Origin: Ascidiaceihabitans sp. | GTDB taxonomy: Bacteria; Pseudomonadota; Alphaproteobacteria; Rhodobacterales; Rhodobacteraceae | Assembly (NCBI GenBank): GCA_028248455.1 | Contig: JAOKHV010000005.1 | Span: 1 to 64,000, forward strand | Length of the DNA: 64,000 nucleotides | Direction of reading: 5' to 3' | Shown here: positions 1 through 16,209 of the stretch, piece by piece | Position numbering within the stretch: the first letter of the stretch is position 1 | How the letters are laid out: each line of letters begins with the position of its first letter | Position numbers and translations under genes: made by a program | The notes under the pieces: generated by a model | Database searches by the model: none | Told to the model about the DNA's origin: nothing | What the model saw: only the letters and a program-made list of their open reading frames with translations

Positions 1-6562
<6,562 letters not shown>

Positions 6563-6563
<1 letters not shown>

Positions 6564-7231
6564 TGACCTACGAGGCCACACGCAGCCGCGTTGAAACCTA
6601 TTTTGACCGCACAGCGACCAAAACATGGGAGCGTCTGACATCAGACGCGCCGGTGTCCGGTGTGCGGGCGACAGTGCGTGCGGGACGTGACCGGATGCGC
6701 GATGTTCTGATCGGGCAATTGCCGCGTGACTTGACAGGGCTGCGCATCTTGGACGCGGGCTGTGGAACTGGGGCTTTAGCATTCGAGCTGGCCGCACGTG
6801 GGGCAGATGTTGTTGGCGTCGATATCTCACCGCAACTGATCGATATAGCTAACAAACGCACACCTAATGGTCTGTCTGGCAGCCTGCGTTTCGCAGCAGG
6901 TGATATGCTTGATCTCGCACTGGGTGATTTTGACCACGTGGTGGCGATGGATTCAATGATCTATTATACGCAGGCAGACATCTGCGCCATTATAGCCGAT
7001 ATCGCACCGCGTATTCGGGGCAATATGGTGTTCACCGTGGCCCCACGCACCCCGCTTTTGATGGCGATGTGGCGGATCGGCAAATTCTTCCCAAGTGGCG
7101 ACAGATCACCTACAATGGTGCCCCATTCGCCTGCAAAACTCGCTAAGGCGCTGACCACTGGCACCCTGCGGGATGTCGAGCGGGTTAATTCGGGGTTCTA
7201 CATATCCAACGCCTTGGAATTTAGCCCATGA
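6563..7231 (+). CDS. bchM: Magnesium-protoporphyrin IX O-methyltransferase
   Basis: BchM transfers a methyl group from S-adenosylmethionine to the ring C propionate of Mg-protoporphyrin IX, making the substrate of the cyclase AcsF. The protein is 222 residues, with a class I methyltransferase motif LDAGCGTG at residues 63-70 followed by VVGVDIS. ATG 6563 overlaps the bchL stop. The last bases overlap lhaA by four. Length, motif and position between bchL and lhaA all agree with the standard PGC order. Confidence 0.94.
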
Positions 7232-8658
7232 TCTTGCCACGCGACACATTGAAAAAGCTAACGCTGCGCGCCTTGCCCTTCTCAGATGCGGTCAGTGATG
7301 ACTTGCCGTTGGGCCAATTGTTGCGCCTTTCGCTATTTCAAATTTCTGTCGGGATGGCGGCTGTCATGCTGCTAGGCACGCTCAATCGTGTTATGATCGT
7401 CGAACTGTCGGTCTCGGCCACGTTGGTTGCGCTAATGATCGCCATTCCGGTGCTTGTTGCGCCATTTCGGGCGCTGTTGGGTTTTCGATCTGATAATTAC
7501 CGGTCTGCAATCGGGTGGAAACGCATCCCCTACCTGTGGTTCGGGTCCATGTGGCAATTCGGCGGTTTAGCTATCATGCCAATGGGTCTATTGTTGCTGT
7601 CAGGTGACCAAGTCGCAGGGCCGTCATGGGCAGGAGAGGTTGGCGCAGCGCTGGCTTTTCTAATGACTGGCATCGGCATGCATATGACACAAACGGCTGG
7701 CCTGGCCTTGGCAGCTGACCGCGCCACCGAAGAAACCCGGCCCCAAGTTGTGGCCTTGCTTTATGTTACATTCCTGATCGGGATGGGCGTATCCGCCTTA
7801 ATCGTCGGGGCGCTTTTGCAAAACTTTAGCGCGCTGCGTTTGGTGCAGGTGATCCAAGGCACAGCGGTTGTCACGCTTTTGCTAAACGTCACCGCCCTGT
7901 GGAAACAAGAGCAGCTGGCACCAATGACCAGATCTGAGCGGGCCGCCCCGAAACCGCAATTTATGGAGGCTTGGCGCGATCTTGTCTCGGGTGGTGATGC
8001 AGGACGGTTGCTGATTGTGGTATTCATCGGAACGCTTGCATTCAACATGCAAGACGTATTGCTTGAACCTTACGGCGGTGAAATTCTCGGCCTGTCGGTA
8101 TCTGCGACCACATTGCTCTCTGCGGTTTGGGCCGTTGGTGCATTAATCGGCTTTGGGCTGGCGGCACGCTGGTTGAAATCGAATATGGATCCCTACCGCA
8201 TGGCGGCACGCGGCATTTTGATCGGGCTGATCGCATTCAGTGGTCTGGTTTTTGCTGCCCCTATGAATAGCAGCTCTGTCTTCTTTCTGGGCGCTTTCGG
8301 GATCGGGCTTGGGGGCGGGCTGTTCGCAGTCGCGACACTGACAGCAGCAATGACGCTAAACACCACAGGTGCTGCAGGCAAAGGATTGGCCCTTGGTGCA
8401 TGGGGCGCAGCCCAAGCAACAGCAGCCGGCGCATCCATATTTGTTGGAGGCGCTGTGCGCGACCTCGTAAACACAGCTGCCACATCAGGCGGATTGGGAA
8501 CGGCACTACAATCCAATGCAACTGGCTATTCCGTGGTATACCACATCGAAATCGGCTTGCTTTTCATCACCCTCATCGTGCTTGGCAACTTAGTTAAGGC
8601 CCGCCCGATGTCGACTTCAACGGCCACGCCCACTGGGCTGGCGGACTTTCCAACATGA
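7228..8658 (+). CDS. lhaA: Light-harvesting 1 assembly protein LhaA (PucC/Bch2-type MFS)
   Basis: This is a polytopic inner-membrane protein of 476 residues, with about 12 hydrophobic segments, in the PucC/LhaA/Bch2 branch of the major facilitator superfamily. Members assist assembly of LH1 or LH2, probably by handling bacteriochlorophyll delivery. Family features visible are the early LSLFQISVGMAAVMLLGTLNR segment and the GFRSDNYRSAIGWKR loop. The start overlaps the bchM stop. The position between bchM and puhA identifies it as LhaA rather than Bch2, whose gene lies at 20026. Confidence 0.9.
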   Translation: MILPRDTLKKLTLRALPFSDAVSDDLPLGQLLRLSLFQISVGMAAVMLLGTLNRVMIVELSVSATLVALMIAIPVLVAPFRALLGFRSDNYRSAIGWKRIPYLWFGSMWQFGGLAIMPMGLLLLSGDQVAGPSWAGEVGAALAFLMTGIGMHMTQTAGLALAADRATEETRPQVVALLYVTFLIGMGVSALIVGALLQNFSALRLVQVIQGTAVVTLLLNVTALWKQEQLAPMTRSERAAPKPQFMEAWRDLVSGGDAGRLLIVVFIGTLAFNMQDVLLEPYGGEILGLSVSATTLLSAVWAVGALIGFGLAARWLKSNMDPYRMAARGILIGLIAFSGLVFAAPMNSSSVFFLGAFGIGLGGGLFAVATLTAAMTLNTTGAAGKGLALGAWGAAQATAAGASIFVGGAVRDLVNTAATSGGLGTALQSNATGYSVVYHIEIGLLFITLIVLGNLVKARPMSTSTATPTGLADFPT

Positions 8659-8691
8659 CACGCATTTACAATTCCTTCGGAGGACACACCC

Positions 8692-9465
8692 ATGCTCGGT
8701 AACAACTTTTTCGGCAACTTTGATCTGGCTAGCGCAGCGATCTGGATGTTTTGGATCTTTTTTGCATTGTTGGTTTACTACCTGCAAACCGAAAACATGC
8801 GCGAAGGCTATCCTTTGCAAGATGACGATGGCAACGAGGCCTCTAACCCAGGGGTGTTCCCTGTACCAACAGACAAAACCTTCCTGTTGCCTCATGGGCG
8901 CGGTGAATTAACAGTCCCGTCTGGGCAGCGCGGCGACCGCGAAAACCTTGCGCTGGAACGCACATCTGTGGCCGCTGGCTCACCTTATGTCCCAACGGGC
9001 GACGCGATGGTTGACGGTGTTGGTCCCGCAGCATGGGCACCACGGTCTGATCATCCTGAATTAGACGCGCACGGCCACAATAAAATCCAACCCTTATCGA
9101 TACTGAAAGGTTTCAACGTCTCAGCAGGGATTGACCCACGCGGCAAAGTTGTCGTTGCAGGCGACGGCGAAGTTGTTGGCCGCATCACCGATATGTGGGT
9201 CGACGTGCCAGAACAAATGGTCCGTTTTCTAACAATTGATGTGAATCCGGAAGGATCGGGCAAACTGCGCCTCATTCCCGTCAACTTCACCAAAATCAAA
9301 CAGGACCGTGTCGTGGTTCGGTCAATTTATGAAAAGCACTTCGACGGCATCCCAACGATCAAAAACACAGACAACCTGACGCTTCTCGAAGAGGAAAAGA
9401 TCATGGCCTACTTTGGCGGCGGCACACTTTACGCCGATCCAAAACGGTCTGAACCTGTCGTATAA
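8692..9465 (+). CDS. puhA: Photosynthetic reaction centre H subunit
   Basis: PuhA caps the cytoplasmic side of the L/M reaction-centre core and shapes proton delivery to the secondary quinone. It has 257 residues: a single N-terminal membrane helix (about residues 12-32, IWMFWIFFALLVYYLQTE) followed by the PRC-barrel cytoplasmic domain (GRITDMWVDVPEQMVRFLTI). A strong ribosome site (GGAGGACA) precedes ATG 8692. The gene is 33 bases downstream of lhaA and heads the puhABC group. The gap of about 60 bases to puhB contains GGGGCGTTTTAGCCGAACGCCCC, a possible processing or attenuating hairpin. Confidence 0.96.
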   Translation: MLGNNFFGNFDLASAAIWMFWIFFALLVYYLQTENMREGYPLQDDDGNEASNPGVFPVPTDKTFLLPHGRGELTVPSGQRGDRENLALERTSVAAGSPYVPTGDAMVDGVGPAAWAPRSDHPELDAHGHNKIQPLSILKGFNVSAGIDPRGKVVVAGDGEVVGRITDMWVDVPEQMVRFLTIDVNPEGSGKLRLIPVNFTKIKQDRVVVRSIYEKHFDGIPTIKNTDNLTLLEEEKIMAYFGGGTLYADPKRSEPVV

Positions 9466-9471
9466 AATATC

Positions 9472-9497
9472 TATGGGGCGTTTTAGCCGAACGCCCC
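9472..9497 (+). terminator. Stem-loop between puhA and puhB
   Basis: The arms GGGGCGTT and AACGCCCC pair perfectly around a short loop just after the puhA stop. No T-run follows. In photosynthesis operons such intercistronic hairpins often stabilise the upstream message or attenuate readthrough, so this may raise puhA over puhB/C. That role is inferred from position only. Confidence 0.5.
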
Positions 9498-9524
9498 ATG
9501 ACACCACAAACAGGGACAAAGACA

Positions 9525-10160
9525 ATGCATCACGACGATTTCAACTTCGAACCGGTCCGCGGCCTTCCAGAGGCATTGCCCGCAGGCGAAGAAATTTTGT
9601 GGCAAGGTGCCCCCAACCCGTTGCGGTTGGCTAAGGATGCACTTTGTTTGAATTGGATTATTGGTTATTTCGCTCTGCTTGCGATGTGGCGCGTTGGCGT
9701 GTCATCGGCAAGCATGCCGTTCACACAAGCCATGGGCCACGGCGTTCCATTCCTGATCTCGGGTATTGCGGCCGGTGGACTGATCTATCTTGTGGCCACA
9801 GTCCAAGCGCGCAGCACCGTTTATACACTGACCAACAAACGGGCCTGCATGCGGATCGGTGCCGCGCTGAATATGACGCTCAATCTGCCATTTGTACAAA
9901 TTGGGACCGCGCAATTGGGTGTGCGTAAATCCGGCATCGGCACTATCAATTTTGAAATGATCGGGGACACCCGCTTGTCGTATCTGATGACTTGGCCACA
10001 TGTGCGCCCTTGGCGTTTTTCTCGCACACAACCAGCTTTCCGCGCGATCCCGGATGCAGCGCGTGTGGCGGCGATCTTTGCGGATGCTGCGGAAACACGA
10101 GTGTCTGAACCACAAATCAGCCGCAGCACAGCGACCCAATCCAAAATGGTAGCGGAGTGA
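9525..10160 (+). CDS. puhB: Photosynthetic complex assembly protein PuhB
   Basis: PuhB is a membrane protein that helps reaction-centre and LH1 assembly. The product has 211 residues, two or three hydrophobic segments between about residues 40 and 100, and then a PH-like domain. ATG 9525 (MHHDDFNFEPVRG) is preferred to the in-frame ATG 9498. The 9525 start matches the family N-terminus and avoids the hairpin sequence after puhA. The stop overlaps the puhC start (TGATG). Its place between puhA and puhC is conserved in purple bacteria. Confidence 0.9.
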   Translation: MHHDDFNFEPVRGLPEALPAGEEILWQGAPNPLRLAKDALCLNWIIGYFALLAMWRVGVSSASMPFTQAMGHGVPFLISGIAAGGLIYLVATVQARSTVYTLTNKRACMRIGAALNMTLNLPFVQIGTAQLGVRKSGIGTINFEMIGDTRLSYLMTWPHVRPWRFSRTQPAFRAIPDAARVAAIFADAAETRVSEPQISRSTATQSKMVAE

Positions 10161-10648
10161 TGACAATGGATACTCACAATATACAACACGCCGCATCGCT
10201 ATCAAACCAGATGAAACATCGTGACCGTGAAATGGTGCCACGCGCGCTGGTGATTGGAATGTTTTCGCTGATGGTTGCAGCCACCGCTTTGGTCGCCTTT
10301 GACAGCTTCACAGATCGGCCCATCCTTGCAAAAGCCCCTGACAGCAAAGTTTTGCAAACACGGATGATCCAACTTGAGGGGTCGCGCAGCGGTGGGGTTT
10401 TGGTCACCGATACTACAGGTGCGAAAATTGGCCATTCCTTGGAAAACAAGGCCGGCTTTATTGATGTGATCTGGGGATCGATCCTGCGGGAACGGACCGC
10501 CAGAGGGATCAACACCAATGACCCGCTGCGCCTTGTTCGTCGAGAAAACGGGCATTTTGCAGTTATTGATGATGCCACCAGTTGGAAAATTGAACTGATC
10601 GGATATGGTAAAGATAACGTCGCAGCTTTCGCCAGGTTGATCGACTAA
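10160..10648 (+). CDS. puhC: Photosynthetic complex assembly protein PuhC
   Basis: PuhC is a 162-residue protein with one N-terminal membrane helix (about residues 29-48, ALVIGMFSLMVAATALVAF) and a periplasmic domain. It is known in Rhodobacter to be needed for full assembly of the reaction centre-LH1 core. ATG 10160 overlaps the puhB stop; ATG 10166 is an alternative. The segment GGVLVTDTTG and the C-terminal FIDVIWGSILRER region fit the family. The assignment is from length, topology and operon position. Confidence 0.88.
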   Translation: MTMDTHNIQHAASLSNQMKHRDREMVPRALVIGMFSLMVAATALVAFDSFTDRPILAKAPDSKVLQTRMIQLEGSRSGGVLVTDTTGAKIGHSLENKAGFIDVIWGSILRERTARGINTNDPLRLVRRENGHFAVIDDATSWKIELIGYGKDNVAAFARLID

Positions 10649-10672
10649 ACGAAACTTAAAGGGACATTAATT

Positions 10673-10969
10673 ATGGGACTTCTGACAAGATCAAAAGAAC
10701 AAGTACCGTGTACAGTTACGATTTCGCACCGTTTCGAGGAACTGTCAGCACATGTGAAATTCAACAACGGGGCGGTCGTGAACCCCGGTGACAGCGTCCA
10801 CGTACATGGAACCGAAATTATGGCACCCTACGGTGAAATCGTCGAAGAAGATCGGATGGCCACTATCGTCCGTGCATCCCGACTTGAACAGCTTTGGACC
10901 CGCATGACAGGTGATCTAGAATTTATGGAACTCTGCGAATTTTCGTTTTCCGAAGAGGTGATTTCATGA
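10673..10969 (+). CDS. Small conserved-position protein between puhC and acsF, function unknown
   Basis: This 98-residue soluble, slightly acidic protein has no membrane segment. An AAAGGGA ribosome site precedes ATG 10673, and the gene overlaps acsF by four bases (ATGA), so it looks translated and coupled to acsF. I do not recognise a domain. A small ORF at this place is common in phototrophic Rhodobacteraceae. A role connected to the cyclase or to core-complex assembly is inferred from the coupling only. Confidence 0.75.
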   Translation: MGLLTRSKEQVPCTVTISHRFEELSAHVKFNNGAVVNPGDSVHVHGTEIMAPYGEIVEEDRMATIVRASRLEQLWTRMTGDLEFMELCEFSFSEEVIS

Positions 10970-12090
10970 ATAAGGCCACACATTCTGCCTATGCAGACAC
11001 CGCTGAAGAAGCGATCGCGCTGCAAGACAAACAAGGCGATGCGATGACATCAGACGAAGCCACCGGAATTGCGATGCAAAACACATTGTTGACGCCACGG
11101 TTTTACACCACTGATTTTGCCGAAATGGACGCCCTTGATGTGACGTCAGTACGCTACGATTGGGACAAATTGATCGCAGAAATGAAATCAGACCCAAACA
11201 AAGGCCATTTCAAGAAAACCGATAAGTGGCAGGCCGATTGGGAAGGCATGGACCCTGCCCTGCGCGCTGAATTTATCGACTTTTTGATCTCCAGCTGTAC
11301 GGCTGAATTTTCTGGCTGCGTTCTGTATAAAGAAATGAAACGCCGCGGGTCAAACACCGACATTACCACCTTGTTTCAGTTGATGGCTCGCGACGAGGCG
11401 CGCCATGCAGGTTTCATCAATGACGCCCTGCGCGAGGCTGGTATCCGGGTTAACCTGGGTTTTTTGACCCAACAAAAGAAATACACCTATTTTCGGCCCA
11501 AATTCATTTACTATGCGACCTATCTATCTGAAAAAATCGGCTATGCGCGCTATATCACGATTTTCCGCCATCTTGAGGCGCACCCTGACAAAGTGTTTCA
11601 CCCGATTTTCCAGTGGTTCCGCGAATGGTGCAATGATGAATTCCGCCATGGTGAGGCTTTTGCGCTTTTACTAAAAACAGAACCTAAATTAACCGAAAGT
11701 CGCGTTAATAAAATGTGGATCAAATTCTTCCTGACCGCAGTTTATTCCACCATGTGGGTACGCGATCATCAGCGGCCCGTGTTCCACGATGCCCTCGGCG
11801 TTGACGTTACATGGTACGGCCAAGAAGTATTTCGCAAAACCTCCGAAGGGACACGCCAGATCTTTCCATTTGTTTTGGACATCGACCATCCGCGCTGGCG
11901 GCCAAATCTTGACCGCATGGAACTAGCATCACGCCAGGTCGCAGCCGGTAAGGCGCGTGGCGGGATTGCCGGCACTATGGCCCGTTTAGGTGGCATGGCC
12001 AAAGCAGCGTTCGCTTTTGTCTCGCTTTACACCATCCCCGCCATCCCAAACGTGGTGCCAATGAGCACAATGATGGAGCCAACTTACTGA
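10966..12090 (+). CDS. acsF: Aerobic Mg-protoporphyrin IX monomethyl ester oxidative cyclase
   Basis: AcsF builds the fifth (E) ring of bacteriochlorophyll, converting Mg-protoporphyrin IX monomethyl ester to divinyl protochlorophyllide with O2 at a di-iron centre. The protein has 374 residues with the ferritin-like metal motifs DEARH and DEFRHGE, and the conserved YFRPKFIYYATYLSEKIGY stretch. Start and stop overlap the flanking genes by four bases and one base respectively. No anaerobic cyclase bchE occurs in this window, so ring E closure here appears oxygen-dependent, as in aerobic anoxygenic phototrophs. Confidence 0.96.
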   Translation: MNKATHSAYADTAEEAIALQDKQGDAMTSDEATGIAMQNTLLTPRFYTTDFAEMDALDVTSVRYDWDKLIAEMKSDPNKGHFKKTDKWQADWEGMDPALRAEFIDFLISSCTAEFSGCVLYKEMKRRGSNTDITTLFQLMARDEARHAGFINDALREAGIRVNLGFLTQQKKYTYFRPKFIYYATYLSEKIGYARYITIFRHLEAHPDKVFHPIFQWFREWCNDEFRHGEAFALLLKTEPKLTESRVNKMWIKFFLTAVYSTMWVRDHQRPVFHDALGVDVTWYGQEVFRKTSEGTRQIFPFVLDIDHPRWRPNLDRMELASRQVAAGKARGGIAGTMARLGGMAKAAFAFVSLYTIPAIPNVVPMSTMMEPTY

Positions 12091-12887
12091 TGATGGCAAC
12101 CGCATGGACATCGGCGATCTTCGCAGTCTTCACTTGGTGGTTCTTCACTGGGGCAATTCTACTGATCGTGCGTCGATCCGACGCCGGCGACACGACGGGG
12201 CACGGTAAATCTGTTGTGTTCACCGTGCCACTTCTGGCGCTTGGAATCGCAGGGCTGGTCGTATCATCTACCGTCCTGACGGTGTCCACGATCTATGTCG
12301 CGTTCCTATCCACATTGCTGGTCTGGGGTTGGATTGAACTAGCGTTCTTAGCTGGTATCATTACTGGGCCAGAACGGCGCGCCTGTCCTGCGGGTTTAAA
12401 AGGATGGGTGCGGTTTGCCCGTGCATTCAACACAGTGGCCTACCACGAATTATTGCTTCTTGGCGCAGTGCTCATCATTGGGGCAATCACCGCCGCTGGT
12501 GTCAACCAATTCGGATTTTGGGCCTTTGTAATTTTGTTCACTGCACGCATATCTGCAAAACTAAACCTGTTTTACGGGGTGCCACGAATCAACACTGAAT
12601 TTGTGCCAGTCCCCCTGCAACATCTGAAATCCTATTTCCACCAAGGCAGTATCACTGCAGCCTTCCCTATTGGGGTCACGTTCCTTTCGGTTCTGACGGC
12701 TTACTGCGGGTATAATCTGCTCAATGCGGGCACTGTGCCCACAACCGTGGGCTATGCTTTACTCACCGCCTTGGCTACTTTGGCCGCTCTCGAACACTGG
12801 TTGATGGTAATCCCATTGCCCGATGCAAAACTATGGCGCTGGATGCTACCCGCGCCAACTACAACAGGAAAATCCAATGAACTTTGA
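12090..12887 (+). CDS. puhE: Putative photosynthetic complex assembly protein PuhE
   Basis: PuhE is an integral membrane protein of 265 residues with about seven hydrophobic helices (DUF3623-type). It is always found near puh genes and is thought to influence core-complex assembly or bacteriochlorophyll supply. Visible family features are [16 protein letters not shown] at the N-terminus and the [13 protein letters not shown] loop. ATG 12090 shares a base with the acsF stop; ATG 12093 is equally possible. The 3' end overlaps hemA by 11 bases. Confidence 0.88.
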   Translation: MMATAWTSAIFAVFTWWFFTGAILLIVRRSDAGDTTGHGKSVVFTVPLLALGIAGLVVSSTVLTVSTIYVAFLSTLLVWGWIELAFLAGIITGPERRACPAGLKGWVRFARAFNTVAYHELLLLGAVLIIGAITAAGVNQFGFWAFVILFTARISAKLNLFYGVPRINTEFVPVPLQHLKSYFHQGSITAAFPIGVTFLSVLTAYCGYNLLNAGTVPTTVGYALLTALATLAALEHWLMVIPLPDAKLWRWMLPAPTTTGKSNEL

Positions 12888-14091
12888 TGCACTGTTTGAT
12901 GCCCAGCTTGATACCCTTAAATCCGAAGGAAATTATCGTTATTTTGCTGAACTTGAACGAACCTGTGGGAAATTTCCACGCGCGGGTAACCATGTTGATG
13001 GCGAGGTCAATGACGTCACTGTCTGGTGTTCAAACGACTACCTTGGCATGGGCCAAAACCAGCTTGTGATTGACGCTATGTGCGATGCGGTCAAACGCAC
13101 GGGCACAGGGGCCGGTGGCACACGCAATATTTCTGGTACGAACCATGATCATCTTCTGCTCGAGGCCGAACTAGCCGATTTACATAATAAAGAAGCAGCC
13201 CTTCTGTTTACCTCTGGCTATGTTTCAAATTGGGCCGCACTCTCGACACTGGGCAGTCGTCTGAAGGATTGCATCATCTTATCCGACAGTGGCAATCACG
13301 CGTCTATGATCGAAGGTATCCGACATTCGCGTGCACAAAAAGTCATCTGGCACCACAATGATGTAGCCGACCTAGAAGCTAAATTGGCCACCCTGCCAAC
13401 AAATGCACCCAAAATTGTCGCATTTGAATCCGTCTATTCTATGGACGGCGACATCGCACCAATCAAAGAGATTGTTGAAGTGGCTGAAAAATACGGAGCC
13501 ATGACCTACCTGGATGAGGTCCATGGTGTAGGCCTTTACGGGCCGCGCGGTGGCGGTGTAGCCGAAGCCAAAGGCCTGATGGACCGGATTACCTTGATTG
13601 AAGGTACACTTGGTAAGGCATTTGGTGTGGTGGGCGGCTATATCACTGGTTCCGCAGTTATGTGCGATTTCATCCGCAGCTTTGCGTCGGGCTTTATCTT
13701 TACGACGGCCCTACCCCCTGCGGTTGCGGCCGCGGCGCGCACGTCGATTGCGCATCTTAAGGTGTCACAAGATGAACGGACGCAACATCAGGCACAGGTC
13801 GCCAAATTGCGCGCTAGATTAGACCGTGCAGGTATTCCGCACATGATGAACGACAGCCATATCGTCCCCGTAATGATCAAAGATCCGACTAAGACTAAAA
13901 TGCTGGCCGATTATCTGATGTCCGAATGGGGGATATATGTTCAGCCGATCAACTACCCTACAGTACCAAAAGGGACAGAGCGCTTACGCTTTACCCCGTC
14001 ACCATTGCACACTGATGCGGATATTGATCACCTCGTCAACGCGCTGTCATCGTTGTGGAAGCAATGCGCAATCGCACACGCAGTTGCCTAG
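12877..14091 (+). CDS. hemA: 5-Aminolevulinate synthase
   Basis: This enzyme condenses glycine and succinyl-CoA to 5-aminolevulinate, the first step of alphaproteobacterial tetrapyrrole synthesis, using pyridoxal phosphate. It has 404 residues; Lys247 in GTLGKAFG is the expected Schiff-base lysine, and [13 protein letters not shown] is the cofactor-binding loop. ATG 12877 with an AGGAAAATCC leader inside puhE is chosen over a longer frame from 12823. It is the last gene of the bchN-puh operon and so ties precursor supply to bacteriochlorophyll synthesis. It converges with hemC. Confidence 0.95.
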   Translation: MNFDALFDAQLDTLKSEGNYRYFAELERTCGKFPRAGNHVDGEVNDVTVWCSNDYLGMGQNQLVIDAMCDAVKRTGTGAGGTRNISGTNHDHLLLEAELADLHNKEAALLFTSGYVSNWAALSTLGSRLKDCIILSDSGNHASMIEGIRHSRAQKVIWHHNDVADLEAKLATLPTNAPKIVAFESVYSMDGDIAPIKEIVEVAEKYGAMTYLDEVHGVGLYGPRGGGVAEAKGLMDRITLIEGTLGKAFGVVGGYITGSAVMCDFIRSFASGFIFTTALPPAVAAAARTSIAHLKVSQDERTQHQAQVAKLRARLDRAGIPHMMNDSHIVPVMIKDPTKTKMLADYLMSEWGIYVQPINYPTVPKGTERLRFTPSPLHTDADIDHLVNALSSLWKQCAIAHAVA

Positions 14092-14126
14092 TTAAACGTG
14101 GCCCCACATCAATTGGGGCCACACCA

Positions 14127-15077
14127 TTAGGCACTACGCCATTCAAAGAATGTAGGTCCTGCTTTTTCGAGCATTTTATGCGCCATCTCAACGCCCATGG
14201 CGGGACCGTCTGCAATTGATCCAGACAAGTCATCAGCGATATTTTCAGATCCGTCAGGACGCAACACTTCACCGCGCAGTCGTAGTTTGCCACCGTCCAA
14301 TTCTGCCAAACTAGCAATTGGAGTTTCACAAGAACCGTCAAGCGCCTTGAGAAATGAACGCTCCGCATCCAAGCGTTGACCCGTTTGCAGATCATGGATC
14401 GTGGCCAGCATATCGGCGGCGCGTAAATCGTCGATGCGACGTTCAATCCCGATGGCACCTTGGGCCACGGCAGGCAACATATCTTCCACCTCAATTGCGT
14501 ATTTTGGGATGTGGTCCATTTTCAAACGGTTCAGGCCAGCCATGGCCAGAAACGTGGCTTCTGCAACCCCGTCGTCCAGTTTCATCAAACGGGTCTGCAT
14601 ATTGCCACGAAATTCCACGACTTCCAGATCGGGACGGCGCAATTTCAACTGGGCTTTGCGGCGCAAACTTGAGGTACCAACAACAGCCCCTTCAGCCAAT
14701 CCGGCCAGCCCCGTGCAGCGCGGCGAAACAAACGTATCACGAACATCTTCGCGTGGCAGATAAGTGTCCAAAACCAAACCATCCGGTTGGATTGTGGGCA
14801 TGTCTTTCATTGAATGCACGGCGATATCGATCTTGCCCGCTAGCATGTCATCTTCGATTTCGCGGGTGAAAAGGCCCTTGCCGCCAATCTCTTTTAATGG
14901 ACGGTCAATTATCTTATCGCCTGTGGTTTTGATTACCACAATTGTGAAGGCCTCGAACGGCAAGTCAAAGGATTTGGCAAGCCTTTCGCGGGTCTCGTGG
15001 GCTTGTGCAAGCGCAAGCGGCGATCCGCGTGTACCAATGTTCATAGGGCGAGCTGGTGTTGGTAAATTATATCTCAT
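14127..15077 (-). CDS. hemC: Porphobilinogen deaminase (hydroxymethylbilane synthase)
   Basis: HemC joins four porphobilinogen units into hydroxymethylbilane. It has 316 residues, the N-terminal GTRGSPLALAQ motif, the GTSSLRR segment near residue 134, and Cys250 (DGSCETPIA), which carries the dipyrromethane cofactor. ATG 15077 follows an AAGGTG ribosome site. The gene converges with hemA and is divergent from hemE, leaving 97 bases between hemC and hemE for both promoters. Its codon use resembles its neighbours. Confidence 0.95.
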   Translation of the reverse strand: MRYNLPTPARPMNIGTRGSPLALAQAHETRERLAKSFDLPFEAFTIVVIKTTGDKIIDRPLKEIGGKGLFTREIEDDMLAGKIDIAVHSMKDMPTIQPDGLVLDTYLPREDVRDTFVSPRCTGLAGLAEGAVVGTSSLRRKAQLKLRRPDLEVVEFRGNMQTRLMKLDDGVAEATFLAMAGLNRLKMDHIPKYAIEVEDMLPAVAQGAIGIERRIDDLRAADMLATIHDLQTGQRLDAERSFLKALDGSCETPIASLAELDGGKLRLRGEVLRPDGSENIADDLSGSIADGPAMGVEMAHKMLEKAGPTFFEWRSA

Positions 15078-15143
15078 TGCACCTTGTTAATACTGTAAAC
15101 CTTGCCTGACAACTCTTGTATCGCACCCCAACGCTGGTGCATG

Positions 15144-15157
15144 ATGATTTCGATCAA
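15144..15157. promoter_or_regulatory. Possible Fnr/FnrL box in the hemC-hemE intergenic region
   Basis: ATGAT-TTCG-ATCAA matches the Fnr consensus TTGAT-N4-ATCAA with one mismatch. FnrL controls several hem genes in Rhodobacter, so the site is plausible for the divergent hemC/hemE pair. It lies only 17 bases before the hemE ATG, so it would repress hemE or act on hemC. Confidence 0.35.
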
Positions 15158-15174
15158 AATTGAAAGAAAATGCC

Positions 15175-16209
15175 ATGACTTCTGACAAAACCATTTTGCG
15201 GACACTCGCCGGTGAAACCCTGCCAACTCCACCAATTTGGATGATGCGTCAAGCAGGCCGCTATCTGCCCGAATATAAGGCGACACGCGCCCAAGCTGGT
15301 GATTTTTTGTCGTTGTGCTACAACCCAGAATTAGCGGCCGAAGTAACATTGCAACCGATCCGCCGCTACGGGTTTGACGCAGCCATCCTGTTTGCCGATA
15401 TTCTGCTGGTGCCCCAAGCATTGGGTGCCGATTTATGGTTTGTCACAGGAGAAGGTCCGCGCTTGTCAACCATCACCACAGCAGATCAAGTCGCCGCACT
15501 CAAACCGGTTGACGCGATTCATGACACGTTGAACCCGATTTATGAAACGGTCAAAATCTTGGCGACAGAATTGCCGTCAGAGACAACATTGATCGGCTTC
15601 GCGGGCGCTCCGTGGACCGTCGCCACCTATATGATTGCAGGCAAAGGCACGCCGAATCAAGGTCCAGCCCACGCCTTGAAAGCCGAAAATCGTCCCGTAT
15701 TTGAGGCTTTGTTGGACCGCATCACAGAAGCTACGATTTCATATCTCTCAATGCAGATCGAGGCAGGCGCGGAAGTCGTCAAATTATTCGACAGCTGGGC
15801 AGGATCGCTGCAAGATTCCGATTTCATGGATTATTCGATCAAGCCGATGGCGCAAATTTCTGCAGCACTTAAAACGAAATATCCGCATATTCCAGTCATC
15901 GCATTCCCGCGCGGTGCCGGTAAACGTTACGTCGGTGCGCATGCGGCCATTGGCGCGGATTGCGTGGCGGTGGATGATGCCGTTGATGCAAAGTGGGTCT
16001 CACAAAATGTGCAAACTGGCGGGTGCGTCCAAGGCAACCTCAAATCCACGCATATGGTAACAGGCGGCGACGCATTGGTGTCAGAAACCCGCCGCATCGT
16101 CGATGCGCTCGAAAATGGACCACATATTTTCAATCTCGGTCATGGCATCACGCCAGATGCCGATCCTGCCAACGTACAACTTATGATCGACACTGTACGC
16201 GGTGGCTAA
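15175..16209 (+). CDS. hemE: Uroporphyrinogen III decarboxylase
   Basis: HemE removes four acetate carboxyls from uroporphyrinogen III to give coproporphyrinogen III. It has 344 residues with the signatures [16 protein letters not shown] near the N-terminus and [14 protein letters not shown] in the middle. ATG 15175 (MTSDKTILR) is chosen because it matches the family start and follows GAAAGAAAA; a TTG at 15160 is less likely. The 3' end overlaps bciA by eight bases, so hemE and bciA should be one operon. Confidence 0.95.
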   Translation: MTSDKTILRTLAGETLPTPPIWMMRQAGRYLPEYKATRAQAGDFLSLCYNPELAAEVTLQPIRRYGFDAAILFADILLVPQALGADLWFVTGEGPRLSTITTADQVAALKPVDAIHDTLNPIYETVKILATELPSETTLIGFAGAPWTVATYMIAGKGTPNQGPAHALKAENRPVFEALLDRITEATISYLSMQIEAGAEVVKLFDSWAGSLQDSDFMDYSIKPMAQISAALKTKYPHIPVIAFPRGAGKRYVGAHAAIGADCVAVDDAVDAKWVSQNVQTGGCVQGNLKSTHMVTGGDALVSETRRIVDALENGPHIFNLGHGITPDADPANVQLMIDTVRGG

